51,074 bases of DNA from Streptomyces sp. CBMA123 (GTDB lineage: Bacteria > Actinomycetota > Actinomycetes > Streptomycetales > Streptomycetaceae), in contig NZ_MECK01000301.1 in assembly GCF_014596465.1 (NCBI RefSeq), positions 1 to 51,074 of the forward strand, written 5' to 3'. Every line of letters begins with the position of its first letter. Positions within the stretch are counted from its first letter, which is position 1. A program made the position numbers and the translations under genes. Positions 8,857-16,680 of this stretch are shown in pieces. The notes beneath the pieces are model-generated. The model was not told where the DNA came from and made no database searches. It saw nothing but the letters and a program-made list of their open reading frames with translations.

Positions 8857-9177
8857 CCCCCCTTTCTACCGGCCTGCGCCCCCACCCACCCAAAGACCGC
8901 CCCGCCCGCCGCACCCGCACCCGCCCTCCGGCCTCGCCGCATCCTCCCTGTCGCCGGGCCGCGACCCCGACCGCCCGGAACGTCGGCGGGGCGAAGCCCG
9001 ACCGGGCCGGGAGCCCGGTCGCCGCGTCCACGGTCCGGCGGGCCCGGCCGCGCCTCCGGCTTCGGCATGCTCCCCCGTTCCACCGAGCTGCGGCCCCGCC
9101 CGTCCGGGCCGGCAGGCCCGTAGTACGCTCCTTCTACAGATGTAGAAGGCAGCACGGCGACAGCGGAAGGACCGGGC
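8857..9177. promoter_or_regulatory. Divergent promoter region, tetR / monooxygenase
   Basis: 321 bp shared upstream region. On the plus side a TACGCT (9124-9129) fits a -10, with the transcription start falling inside the palindrome at 9130-9149; no good -35 is visible. Close to the tetR start a single half-site-like CTTTCTAC (8861-8868) resembles one arm of that palindrome, which would allow weak autoregulation. Confidence 0.6.
9130..9149. promoter_or_regulatory. TetR-type operator
   Basis: 20-bp near-perfect palindrome CCTTCTACAGATGTAGAAGG with 9-bp arms around a 2-bp centre. It lies 28 bp upstream of the monooxygenase ATG and directly follows a plausible -10. Size, symmetry and position match TetR operators; the divergent TetR at 8206-8856 is the likely binder. 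Confidence 0.8.
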
Positions 9178-10353
9178 ATGGGCAGCAACAGCGCGGTGGT
9201 GGTCGGGGGCGGCATCGGCGGGTTGGCGGCCGCGATCGGGCTCCGGTTGGCGGGGTGGGAGGTGACGGTGGTCGAGCGGGCGGCCGTGCTGGACGACGCC
9301 GGGGCCGGGATCTCGCTGGCCGCCAACGGGATGCGGGCGCTCGCGACGCTCGGGGTGGCCGAGCCGATCGAGGCGGCCTCGCGGCGGCAGTACAGCGGCG
9401 GGACCCGCACCCCGGACGGCCGTCGGCTGGCGCTGATGGACGGCGAGGCGCTGGAGCGCGAACTGGGGGCGCCGATCGTCGGAATCCCCCGGGCCGACCT
9501 GCACCGCATCCTGCGGGAGGCGCTGCCCGCCGAGTCCCTGGTGATCGGCGCGGAGGTGACCGACCTCGACACCACCGACCCCGCCAGGGTCCGGGTGCGC
9601 CACGGCGACACCACCCTGGAGGCCGATCTGGTGGTGGCGGCCGACGGCATCCACAGCCGGATCCGGCGCCGCCTCCTCCCCGCCCACCCCGGCCCGGCGT
9701 ACAGCGGTTCGACGGTGCTGCGAGCGATCACCGGGCGCCCGGTCGAGGGACTGACCTCCGATTTCGAGCTGACGTGGGGCCACGGCGCCGAGTTCGGCCA
9801 CATCGCCTTCCCGGACGGCCGGGCCGAGTGGCACGCGGTGCTCAACGCCCCGGCCGGGGTGCGCTACCGGGATCCACTGGCCGAGGTCCGCCGCCGCTTC
9901 GCGCGCTGGCACGACCCGATCCCGGCGCTGCTCGCGGCGACCGACCCGGCGGCGGTGCTGCACCATGACGTCAACGAGCTGGCCGCGCCGCTGCCCTCGT
10001 ACGTCTCGGGCCGGATCGCCCTGCTCGGCGACGCGGCGCACGCCATGACGCCCCACCTGGGCCAGGGCGCCTGCCAGGCCCTGGAGGACGCGGTGACCCT
10101 CGCGGCGGCGGTCGCCGGGAGCCCGACGGTGGAGGGTGCGCTCGCCCGGTACGACGCCGTCCGCCGGCCGCGCAGTCAGACGGTGGCCCGCGACGCCCAC
10201 CGGGCGGGCCGACTGGGGCAGCAGCTCGCCAACCCGCTCGCGGTCGCCCTGCGCAACGCGGCGATCCGGCTCACCCCGCCGGGCGCGATGATGCGGACCG
10301 TCCTGAAGCACGCCGACTGGACGCCGCCCCGGATCAGCCCCCGCGCCGCCTGA
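9178..10353 (+). CDS. FAD-dependent monooxygenase (class A)
   Basis: 391-residue flavoprotein hydroxylase. The N-terminal Rossmann motif GGGIGG (near residue 10) binds FAD with the acidic Glu of 'VVERA' at the end of strand 2. The central DG motif lies in 'VVAADGIHSRIRRRL', and the C-terminal GD motif is 'GDAAHAMTPHLGQGACQALEDA', which binds the FAD ribityl and pyrophosphate. The length matches single-component NAD(P)H-dependent aromatic hydroxylases. The ATG at 9178 has a GGAAGGA Shine-Dalgarno. It is probably expressed when the divergent TetR is released by an aromatic ligand. The substrate, and whether it acts in detoxification or catabolism, cannot be read from sequence. Confidence 0.93.
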   Translation: MGSNSAVVVGGGIGGLAAAIGLRLAGWEVTVVERAAVLDDAGAGISLAANGMRALATLGVAEPIEAASRRQYSGGTRTPDGRRLALMDGEALERELGAPIVGIPRADLHRILREALPAESLVIGAEVTDLDTTDPARVRVRHGDTTLEADLVVAADGIHSRIRRRLLPAHPGPAYSGSTVLRAITGRPVEGLTSDFELTWGHGAEFGHIAFPDGRAEWHAVLNAPAGVRYRDPLAEVRRRFARWHDPIPALLAATDPAAVLHHDVNELAAPLPSYVSGRIALLGDAAHAMTPHLGQGACQALEDAVTLAAAVAGSPTVEGALARYDAVRRPRSQTVARDAHRAGRLGQQLANPLAVALRNAAIRLTPPGAMMRTVLKHADWTPPRISPRAA

Positions 10354-10389
10354 GGTGTCCGCCGCTGCGGCAGGATCCGACGGCCCGAC

Positions 10390-10425
10390 TTGACCGGCCA
10401 TCTGATAAGGCGCCATATTACATCC
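10390..10425 (+). promoter_or_regulatory. Probable promoter for a leaderless marR mRNA
   Basis: TTGACC at 10390-10395 and CATATT at 10414-10419 are separated by 18 bp. The expected transcription start falls at the ATG (10426), and no Shine-Dalgarno is present, so the message is probably leaderless. Confidence 0.6.
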
Positions 10426-10947
10426 ATGACGCAGCGCCCCGAGGCCGATCCAGCCGCCCCCAGCCTCGATCAGGCCCGCCGCCAGATCGCCCGCTACGGC
10501 CTCACGGCCGACCCGCAGGCGATCCTGGTCGCAGCCCGGTTGATGACGGCGGGCGCCCGGCTCGGCCAGGCCGGGGAGGTGCACTTCGGCCGCTTCGGCC
10601 TCTCCACCGGCCGCTACCGCCTGCTGGCCGACCTGGAGGACCACGGCGGCGAGAAGTCGCCCTCCCGGCTCGCGACCACCCTCGGGGTCTCCCGGGCGAC
10701 GGTGACCGGCCTGGTCGACGGCCTGGAGCGGGAGGGCCTGGTGGCCCGCCGGCCGTCCACCGAGGACGGCCGGGGCAACGTGGTGATCCTCACCGCGCGC
10801 GGCGCCGACAAGCTGCGCGAACTCGCTCCCGAGCACTTCGCCCGGATGCAGTCGCTGGTGCGCGGGCTCTCCGTCGAGGAACGCGCGACCTTCCTGGACC
10901 TGCTGGCCCGGGTGGTCGCGGGCCTCGACGCCCTCACCGCAGACTAG
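10426..10947 (+). CDS. MarR family transcriptional regulator
   Basis: 173-residue winged-helix regulator. Residues about 55-110 contain the recognition region 'SPSRLATTLGVSRATVTGLVDGLEREGLVARRPSTEDGRG', including the Asp-Gly-Arg of the wing. The flanking helices are dimerisation helices. The ATG at 10426 is preferred over an upstream TTG at 10390, which is really the -35 box. It lies just upstream of, and in the same direction as, the 11071-12425 pair; the TTAG/CTAA symmetric site at 11014-11040 between them is its likely operator. Ligands of this class are often phenolic compounds or oxidants. Confidence 0.92.
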   Translation: MTQRPEADPAAPSLDQARRQIARYGLTADPQAILVAARLMTAGARLGQAGEVHFGRFGLSTGRYRLLADLEDHGGEKSPSRLATTLGVSRATVTGLVDGLEREGLVARRPSTEDGRGNVVILTARGADKLRELAPEHFARMQSLVRGLSVEERATFLDLLARVVAGLDALTAD

Positions 10948-11013
10948 ACCCCCCGAAGTACCGAGCCCGACGGCGGGCCGCCGAGCGGTCCGCCGTGCTT
11001 TCCACCTCAATAG

Positions 11014-11040
11014 TTAGCCACCTAAGCACTAATGCTTAGG
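11014..11040. promoter_or_regulatory. MarR-type operator
   Basis: Overlapping symmetric elements: TTAGCCACCTAA (11014-11025) and the perfect inverted repeat CCTAAGCA-CTAA-TGCTTAGG (11021-11040). Position is 30 bp before the start of the membrane protein gene. The TTAG/CTAA half-sites fit MarR-family operators. Confidence 0.7.
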
Positions 11041-11070
11041 TACCTCACCAGATCCATCGAGGAGCAGCCC

Positions 11071-11562
11071 ATGAGCAAGAAGGCCCCCGGCGCACCGCCC
11101 CCGCCCTTCGTCCTGTGGCGGGAGGCCCTGACCGCCTACGCGATGCCCGCCGTCAGCGCCGCCCTCGGCGGGGTCGTCACCCGGCAGCCGCAGCTGATCG
11201 TCGCCGCGCTCACCACCATCGGCGGCACCTCCGCCGTGGTTGCCGCCGCGCTCGGCGCCCTACTCCGCCGCCGCCCGCCCCGCTCCAGGCCGCCCCGGAC
11301 GCCCAAAGGCCTCGCGGCCGCCGCCTGCGGAGTGTTCGCCGCCGCACTCGGCCTCGCCGTCGGCCTGGCCGCCGCGCACTGGCTCCCCCAGCTCCCGGCG
11401 CTGGCCGACAGCCCGTGGCCGGGCCGGCTGCCGGTCGACCTGCCGCTCTCCTCGGCGATCGCCGCCACCATCACCACCTGGCGCTGGCGCGGCAGCAGGC
11501 CGGCCATTGAACCGCAGCACCGACTCCCGGCCACGACCCGACCCGAAAGGCAGACGTCATGA
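11071..11562 (+). CDS. Small membrane protein of unknown function
   Basis: 163 residues starting at the ATG at 11071, with GAGGAG 8 nt upstream. Hydrophobic segments at about residues 20-40, 46-68, 83-107 and 125-140, separated by an Arg/Pro-rich cytoplasmic loop (LRRRPPRSRPPRTPKG), predict three to four TM helices. No family recognised. Its stop overlaps the next start (ATGA at 11559-11562), so it is coupled to the NmrA-like gene and probably under the same MarR control. Confidence 0.75.
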   Translation: MSKKAPGAPPPPFVLWREALTAYAMPAVSAALGGVVTRQPQLIVAALTTIGGTSAVVAAALGALLRRRPPRSRPPRTPKGLAAAACGVFAAALGLAVGLAAAHWLPQLPALADSPWPGRLPVDLPLSSAIAATITTWRWRGSRPAIEPQHRLPATTRPERQTS

Positions 11563-12425
11563 TCGTCATCATGGGCGCCGGTGGCGCCACCGGCAGCGCC
11601 ACCCTGCGCAGCCTCGCCGCCCTCGGCGCACCGACCCGCGCCCTCAGCCGCAACCCCGCCCGGTTGTCCGCCGTACTGGACGACCACACCCTCGCGCGCA
11701 CGACGACCCTCGCGGCCGACGCCGCCGACCCGGAGTCCCTGCACCGGGCGTTCCGGGGCTCCCACCAGCTGTTCCTCACCATGGCCAACGGCCCGCACCA
11801 GGTGCGGCACGAGCTGAACGCGATCGAGGCGGCCGTCGCCTGCGGCGTGGAGCACATCGTCAAGGTGTCCGCGCCCGCCGCCGAGCCGGACTCCCCGGTC
11901 GCCGTCTCGCGCGGCCACCACCTGATCGAGGAGCGCCTGCGCGCCCTGGGCGTCACCACCACCGTGCTGCGCCCCTACGCCTTCATGCAGAAGCTGCTGC
12001 TCCAGGCGCCGGGCATCGCCGGCCCCGGCCTGGTGCACGGCGCGCTGGGGCAGGCCCGGTGCAACTACGTGGACGTCCGGGACATCGGCGACGCCGCGGC
12101 GGACATCCTCACCCGCCCGGAGCTGGCCGGCGGCGGCTACCCGCTCACCGGCGGGCGGGCGTACAGCCACCCGGAGCTCACCGCGCTGCTGACCGAGCTG
12201 CTCGGCCGTCCGGTGCGCTACGTCGACCTGCCGCCGGCCGAGCTGCACGCCCACCTGGTCCACCGGGCCGGGATGCCGCACTGGCTGGCCACCCACGTGG
12301 TGGAGATCCAGCAGCTCGCGGTGGTCCGCAAGGAGGTGCCGGACGACACCTTCACCCGGCTGACCGGGCGCCCCCCACGTACCCTGGAAGCCTTCCTCGG
12401 CGAACAGCTGCACCGCTTCCGCTGA
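11559..12425 (+). CDS. NmrA-like NAD(P)-binding protein
   Basis: 288-residue atypical short-chain dehydrogenase of the NmrA/QOR2-like type. The dinucleotide motif 'GAGGATG' is at residues 6-12, followed by 'TRALSRNPARL', where the Arg residues suggest NADPH preference. 'VLRPYAFMQ' and 'CNYVDVRDIGDAAADIL' are hallmark stretches of the family. Members act as NADPH-dependent quinone reductases or redox sensors; which applies here is unknown. Translationally coupled to the upstream membrane protein and probably under the MarR regulator, which fits a quinone or electrophile stress response. Confidence 0.9.
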   Translation: MIVIMGAGGATGSATLRSLAALGAPTRALSRNPARLSAVLDDHTLARTTTLAADAADPESLHRAFRGSHQLFLTMANGPHQVRHELNAIEAAVACGVEHIVKVSAPAAEPDSPVAVSRGHHLIEERLRALGVTTTVLRPYAFMQKLLLQAPGIAGPGLVHGALGQARCNYVDVRDIGDAAADILTRPELAGGGYPLTGGRAYSHPELTALLTELLGRPVRYVDLPPAELHAHLVHRAGMPHWLATHVVEIQQLAVVRKEVPDDTFTRLTGRPPRTLEAFLGEQLHRFR

Positions 12426-12438
12426 GCGGCCCGTCGGC

Positions 12439-12478
12439 GTGGCGGGCCGGCGCGAGGCCGAAACGCCGAGCCCGCCAC
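12439..12478 (+). terminator. Stem-loop terminator of the MarR-linked operon
   Basis: Perfect 9-bp inverted repeat GTGGCGGGC (12439-12447) / GCCCGCCAC (12470-12478) starting 14 bp after the NmrA-like stop. Confidence 0.65.
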
Positions 12479-12792
12479 CCGAAGGGAGCAGCGTCCGCTG
12501 TGGCATGGATCACTGTCCGGAACTCCATCTGACGATCCGTCAACTCGACTGACGGTCCGTCACATCGGGGATACGCAACATCAGTTGTCACCTGATGCAG
12601 CGTCAGATTCGGCCACTGCGGCCCCAGTTGGGCCGAGTTCCCGCTCCTGCCGGGCTCCGATCCCGGGGCTACCATCGATCGGGTTGTCCGCTCCGGCCCC
12701 GGAGTGGGGGCGCCCGGTCAGGCGGTGCTCCCACCGCCCCAGGGGCCGGGCGTCGGTAGGAGCGGGGCGAGGACGAGGAGCGCACGGCCGAC
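12479..12792. promoter_or_regulatory. Upstream region of the Pls-type synthetase gene
   Basis: About 310 bp. It holds two 13-bp palindromes (12530-12562), a CATCAG-TTGTCAC-CTGATG inverted repeat (12579-12597) and the start signals of the synthetase gene. I could not pick a convincing -10/-35 pair. Short minus-strand open frames here (up to 12675) lack start signals and are rejected. Confidence 0.6.
12530..12562. promoter_or_regulatory. Tandem palindromic operator, TGACGNTCCGTCA x 2
   Basis: TGACGATCCGTCA (12530-12542) and TGACGGTCCGTCA (12550-12562). The second is a perfect palindrome around its central T; the first has one mismatch. The centres are exactly 20 bp apart, about two helical turns, so two dimers would bind the same DNA face. 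They lie about 230 bp upstream of the synthetase start. The cognate regulator is not identifiable nearby. Confidence 0.75.
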
Positions 12793-15700
12793 ATGACCAC
12801 TGAACCGATCCACGCGGAGCAGGACACCGAGCCGTCGTCGGCGGAGCCGACGTTCGCCCTGTTCCCCGGCCGCCCCGCCGCCGCCCCGCGCACCCTGGTC
12901 GACGTGCTGGACGCCACCGTGCGCGCCCACCCCGACGAGCCGGCCCTGGACGACGGGCGCACCGTGCTCAGCTACCGCGCCCTGGCCGTCGAGGTCGAGC
13001 AGGTGCGCCGCCGGCTGACCGCCGCCGGGATCGGCCCCGGCGACCGGGTCGGCGTCCGGGTGCCGTCCGGCACCAACGACCTGTACGTCTCGATCCTCGC
13101 CGTGCTCGCCGCCGGCGCCGCCTACGTCCCGGTGGACGCCGAGGACCCGGACGAGCGCGCCCAGCTGGTCTTCGGCGAGGCCGCCGTGGCCGCCGTGCTC
13201 GGCGCCGGGCGCGCCCTGAGCACCACCGCCGAGCGGGCGCCCGCCCCGGAGCGCCGCCCCGGCCCGGCCGACGACGCCTGGATCATCTTCACCTCCGGCT
13301 CGACCGGCAAGCCCAAGGGCGTCGCCGTCACCCACCGCAACGCCGCCGCCTTCGTCGACGCCGAGGCCGCGCTCTTCCTCCAGGAGGAGCCGATCGGCCC
13401 CGGGGACCGGGTGATGGCCGGGCTGTCGGTCGCCTTCGACGCCTCCTGCGAGGAGATGTGGCTGGCCTGGCGGCACGGCGCCTGCCTGGTGCCCGTCCCC
13501 CGTTCCCAGGTGCGCAGCGGCGCCGACCTCGGCCCCTGGCTGGCCGAGCAGGAGATCACCGTGGTCTCCACCGTCCCGACCCTGGCCGCGCTGTGGCCGG
13601 CCGAGGCGCTCAACGAGGTCCGGCTGCTGATCTTCGGCGGCGAGGCCTGCCCGCCCGAGCTGGTGCAGCGCCTGGTCACCGAGGGCCGCGAGCTGTGGAA
13701 CACCTACGGCCCGACCGAGGCCACCGTGGTCGCCTGCGCCGCCCTGCTCACCGGCGAGGGCCCGGTCCGGATCGGCCTGCCGCTGGACGGCTGGGACCTC
13801 GCCGTGGTGGACGAGGCCGGGCAGCCGGTCGCCCCCGGCGGCACCGGCCAGCTGGTGATCGGCGGGGTCGGCCTGGCCCGCTACCTCGATCCGGAGAAGG
13901 ACGCCGAGAAGTACGCCCCGCTGCCCTCGCTGGGCTGGGAGCGCGCCTACCGAAGCGGCGACCTGGTCCAGGCCGACCCGGCCGGCCTGCTGTTCCTCGG
14001 CCGCACCGACGAGCAGATCAAGCTCGGCGGGCGCCGGATCGAACTCGGCGAGGTGGACGCCGCCCTCCAGGCCCTGCCCGCCGTGGCCGGCGCGGCCGCG
14101 GCCGTACGGACCGCGCGCGGCGGCAACCAGCTGCTGGTCGGCTACCTGGTCGTCCAGGACGGCTTCGACCGCGAACAGGCCGTCGAACGGCTGCGCGCCG
14201 AGCTGCCCGCCGCCCTGGTGCCGCTGCTCGCCCCGGTCGACACCCTGCCCACCCGCACCTCCGGCAAGGTCGACCGGGGCGCCCTGCCCTGGCCGCTGCC
14301 CGAGCTGGAGGCCGCCGGGCCGAGCGAGCAGCTGTACGGCACCGAGGCGTGGCTGGCCGAGCAGTGGGCCGAGATCCTCGGCGTGCAGGTCGGCGGCACG
14401 CGCGACGACTTCTTCGCGATCGGCGGCGGCAGCCTGGCCGCCGCCCGGCTGACCACCCTGCTGCGCACCCGCTACCCGAGCGCCGCCGTGCTGGACATCT
14501 ACCAGCACCCGACGCTGCGCAAGCTCGCCCGCCACCTGGAGCGCACCGCCGGCCAGGGCGGCGAGGCCCGTACCGTCACCCCGGTGCCGACCCGGGCCCA
14601 GCTGCTCCAGCTGCTGCTGCTGATCCCGCTGTTCACCGTGGTCGGCCTGCGCTGGACGGTCGCCCTGCTGGCCGCCGGGAACCTGCTCTCCCACCTCGGC
14701 CACTACCCGTGGGCGCCCACCGCCTCCTGGTGGGCGGTCGGCGCGGGCGCGCTCGTGCTGTTCAGCGCGCCGGGCCGGCTCGCGATCGGGGCCGGCGGCG
14801 CCCGGCTGCTGCTGCGCGGCCTGCGCCCCGGCAGCTACCCGCGCGGCGGCTCCATGCACCTGCGGCTGTGGGCGGCCGAGCGGCTCACCGAGCTGAGCGG
14901 CGCGACCGGGCTGTCCGGCGCCTGGCTGGTCCCCTACGCCCGGGCGCTGGGCGCCAAGGTCGCACCGGAGGTGGACCTCCACTCGCTGCCGCCGGTCACC
15001 GGGCTGCTCAAGCTGGGCCGGGGCTGCGCTGTCGAGGCCGAGGTCGACCTGTCCGGCTACTGGCTGGACGGCGACCGGCTGGAGGTCGGCCAGGTCAAGG
15101 TCGGCGCCGGCGCGGTGGTCGGCACCCGCTCGACGCTGCTGCCCGGCGCCCGGGTCGGCAAGAACGCCCAGGTGCTGCCCGGCTCCAGCGTCACCGGCCA
15201 GGTGCCGACCGGTCAGCGCTGGGGCGGCGCTCCCGCCGTCAAGCTGGGCCGGGCCGAGTGGTCCTGGCCCAAGGCGGTCCCGGTCCGCCGGCCCCTCTGG
15301 GCCGCGGTGTACGGCGCCGGTGACGCCCTGCTCGGCCTGCTCCCGGTGCTGCCCGCCGCGGCCGCCCTCGCCGTGCTCTCCCGCTTCGTCGACCAGGGCG
15401 CGGACCTCGGCCCGGCCCTGGGCGGCGCGCTGCTCGGCCTGCTGCCCGCGACCCTGGCGTACGGCGCGCTGTACGCGGCGCAGCTGGTGGTGCTGGTCCG
15501 GCTGCTCAGCCTCGGGCTGGTGCCCGGGGTGCACCCGCTGCACGGCCGGGTCAGCTGGCAGGCGTGGACGGTCAGCCAGCTGATGGACCGGGCCCGCGAG
15601 GTGCTGTTCCCGCTGTACGCCGGGCTGGTCACCCCGCTGTGGCTGCGGGCGCTGGGGATGCGGGTCGGCCGGGGCGCCGAGGTGTCCACGGTGCTGGCAC

Positions 15701-16680
15701 TGCCCAGCCTGACCACCGTCGGTGACGGCGCGTTCCTGGCCGACGACACCCTGATCGCGCCGTACGAGCTCGGCGGCGGCTGGATGCGCCTGGGCGAGGC
15801 GAAGATCGGCGAGCGGGCCTTCCTCGGCAACTCGGGGATGACCGCGCCGGGCCGTTCGGTGCCCAAGCGGGGCCTGGTCGGTGTGCTCTCGGCGACGCCG
15901 AAGAAGGCGAAGAAGGGCACCTCGTACCTGGGCATGCCGCCGATGCGGCTGCCGCGCGCGGCGGACCAGGCGGACCAGAGCCTGACGTACGAGCCGCCGG
16001 CCCGGCTGCGGTGGGCGCGCGGACTGGTCGAGCTGGCCCGGCTGCTGCCCGTACTGGCCTCGGGGGCACTGGGCCTGCTGACGGTGGCGGCGCTGTGCCG
16101 GCTGGCGGACGGCGCCCCGCTGCTGGCGGCGCTGCTCTCCGGTCTGGTCCTGCTGGCGGCGGGCGGCCTGGCCTGCCTGGTCGCGGTGGCCGCGAAGTGG
16201 CTGCTGGTCGGCCGGTTCCGGGCGGTGGAGCACCCGCTGTGGAGCGGCTTCGTGTGGCGCAACGAACTCGCCGACACCTTCGTCGAGGTGCTGGCGGTGC
16301 CGTGGCTGGTCGGCGCGGTGCCGGGCACCCCGGTGCTCAACCTGTGGCTGCGGGCGCTCGGTGCCAAGGTCGGGCACGGCGTGTGGTGCGAGAGCTACTG
16401 GCTGCCCGAGGCGGACCTGGTCACCCTCGGTGACGGAGTCAGCGTGAACCGGGGCTGCGTGGTGCAGACCCACCTCTTCCACGACCGGATCATGCGGATG
16501 GATACTGTGGTCCTCCGCGAGGGTGCCACCCTGGGCCCGGGCGGGATCGTGCTGCCCGGCAGCACGGTGGGCGCGCGCAGCACGCTGGGCCCGGCCTCGC
16601 TGGTGATGCGCGCCGAGTCCGTCCCCGCCGACACCCGGTGGCTGGGCAATCCCATCGAGGCGTGGCAGCCCACGTCGTGA
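12793..16680 (+). CDS. Pls-type nonribosomal peptide synthetase (poly-amino acid synthetase)
   Basis: 1295-residue membrane NRPS with the layout of Streptomyces albulus epsilon-poly-L-lysine synthetase (about 1319 aa). Adenylation domain about 30-505: A3 'FTSGSTGKPKG', A5 'NTYGPTEA', A8 'GRRIELGEVD', A10 'TSGKVDRG'. Carrier domain about 515-590, phosphopantetheine Ser547 in 'IGGGSLAA'. Then six TM helices in three pairs (about 602-668, 840-905, 1078-1140), each followed by a soluble domain with hexapeptide-like stretches (last ends at 1295). No condensation or thioesterase domain. Aligning by hand to GrsA gives specificity residues D216, A, E, S, I, G, T, V, V, K: DAESIGTVVK, one change from the lysine code I recall for bacitracin synthetase. 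Probable product: an isopeptide-linked cationic homopolymer. Start ATG 12793; GAGGAG is rather far (12 nt). Confidence 0.92.
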   Translation: MTTEPIHAEQDTEPSSAEPTFALFPGRPAAAPRTLVDVLDATVRAHPDEPALDDGRTVLSYRALAVEVEQVRRRLTAAGIGPGDRVGVRVPSGTNDLYVSILAVLAAGAAYVPVDAEDPDERAQLVFGEAAVAAVLGAGRALSTTAERAPAPERRPGPADDAWIIFTSGSTGKPKGVAVTHRNAAAFVDAEAALFLQEEPIGPGDRVMAGLSVAFDASCEEMWLAWRHGACLVPVPRSQVRSGADLGPWLAEQEITVVSTVPTLAALWPAEALNEVRLLIFGGEACPPELVQRLVTEGRELWNTYGPTEATVVACAALLTGEGPVRIGLPLDGWDLAVVDEAGQPVAPGGTGQLVIGGVGLARYLDPEKDAEKYAPLPSLGWERAYRSGDLVQADPAGLLFLGRTDEQIKLGGRRIELGEVDAALQALPAVAGAAAAVRTARGGNQLLVGYLVVQDGFDREQAVERLRAELPAALVPLLAPVDTLPTRTSGKVDRGALPWPLPELEAAGPSEQLYGTEAWLAEQWAEILGVQVGGTRDDFFAIGGGSLAAARLTTLLRTRYPSAAVLDIYQHPTLRKLARHLERTAGQGGEARTVTPVPTRAQLLQLLLLIPLFTVVGLRWTVALLAAGNLLSHLGHYPWAPTASWWAVGAGALVLFSAPGRLAIGAGGARLLLRGLRPGSYPRGGSMHLRLWAAERLTELSGATGLSGAWLVPYARALGAKVAPEVDLHSLPPVTGLLKLGRGCAVEAEVDLSGYWLDGDRLEVGQVKVGAGAVVGTRSTLLPGARVGKNAQVLPGSSVTGQVPTGQRWGGAPAVKLGRAEWSWPKAVPVRRPLWAAVYGAGDALLGLLPVLPAAAALAVLSRFVDQGADLGPALGGALLGLLPATLAYGALYAAQLVVLVRLLSLGLVPGVHPLHGRVSWQAWTVSQLMDRAREVLFPLYAGLVTPLWLRALGMRVGRGAEVSTVLALPSLTTVGDGAFLADDTLIAPYELGGGWMRLGEAKIGERAFLGNSGMTAPGRSVPKRGLVGVLSATPKKAKKGTSYLGMPPMRLPRAADQADQSLTYEPPARLRWARGLVELARLLPVLASGALGLLTVAALCRLADGAPLLAALLSGLVLLAAGGLACLVAVAAKWLLVGRFRAVEHPLWSGFVWRNELADTFVEVLAVPWLVGAVPGTPVLNLWLRALGAKVGHGVWCESYWLPEADLVTLGDGVSVNRGCVVQTHLFHDRIMRMDTVVLREGATLGPGGIVLPGSTVGARSTLGPASLVMRAESVPADTRWLGNPIEAWQPTS

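Noticed and set aside
12718..16482. 1254-residue open frame on the minus strand
   Set aside because: Antisense shadow of the Pls-type synthetase; low-complexity His/Gln/Arg/Gly composition.
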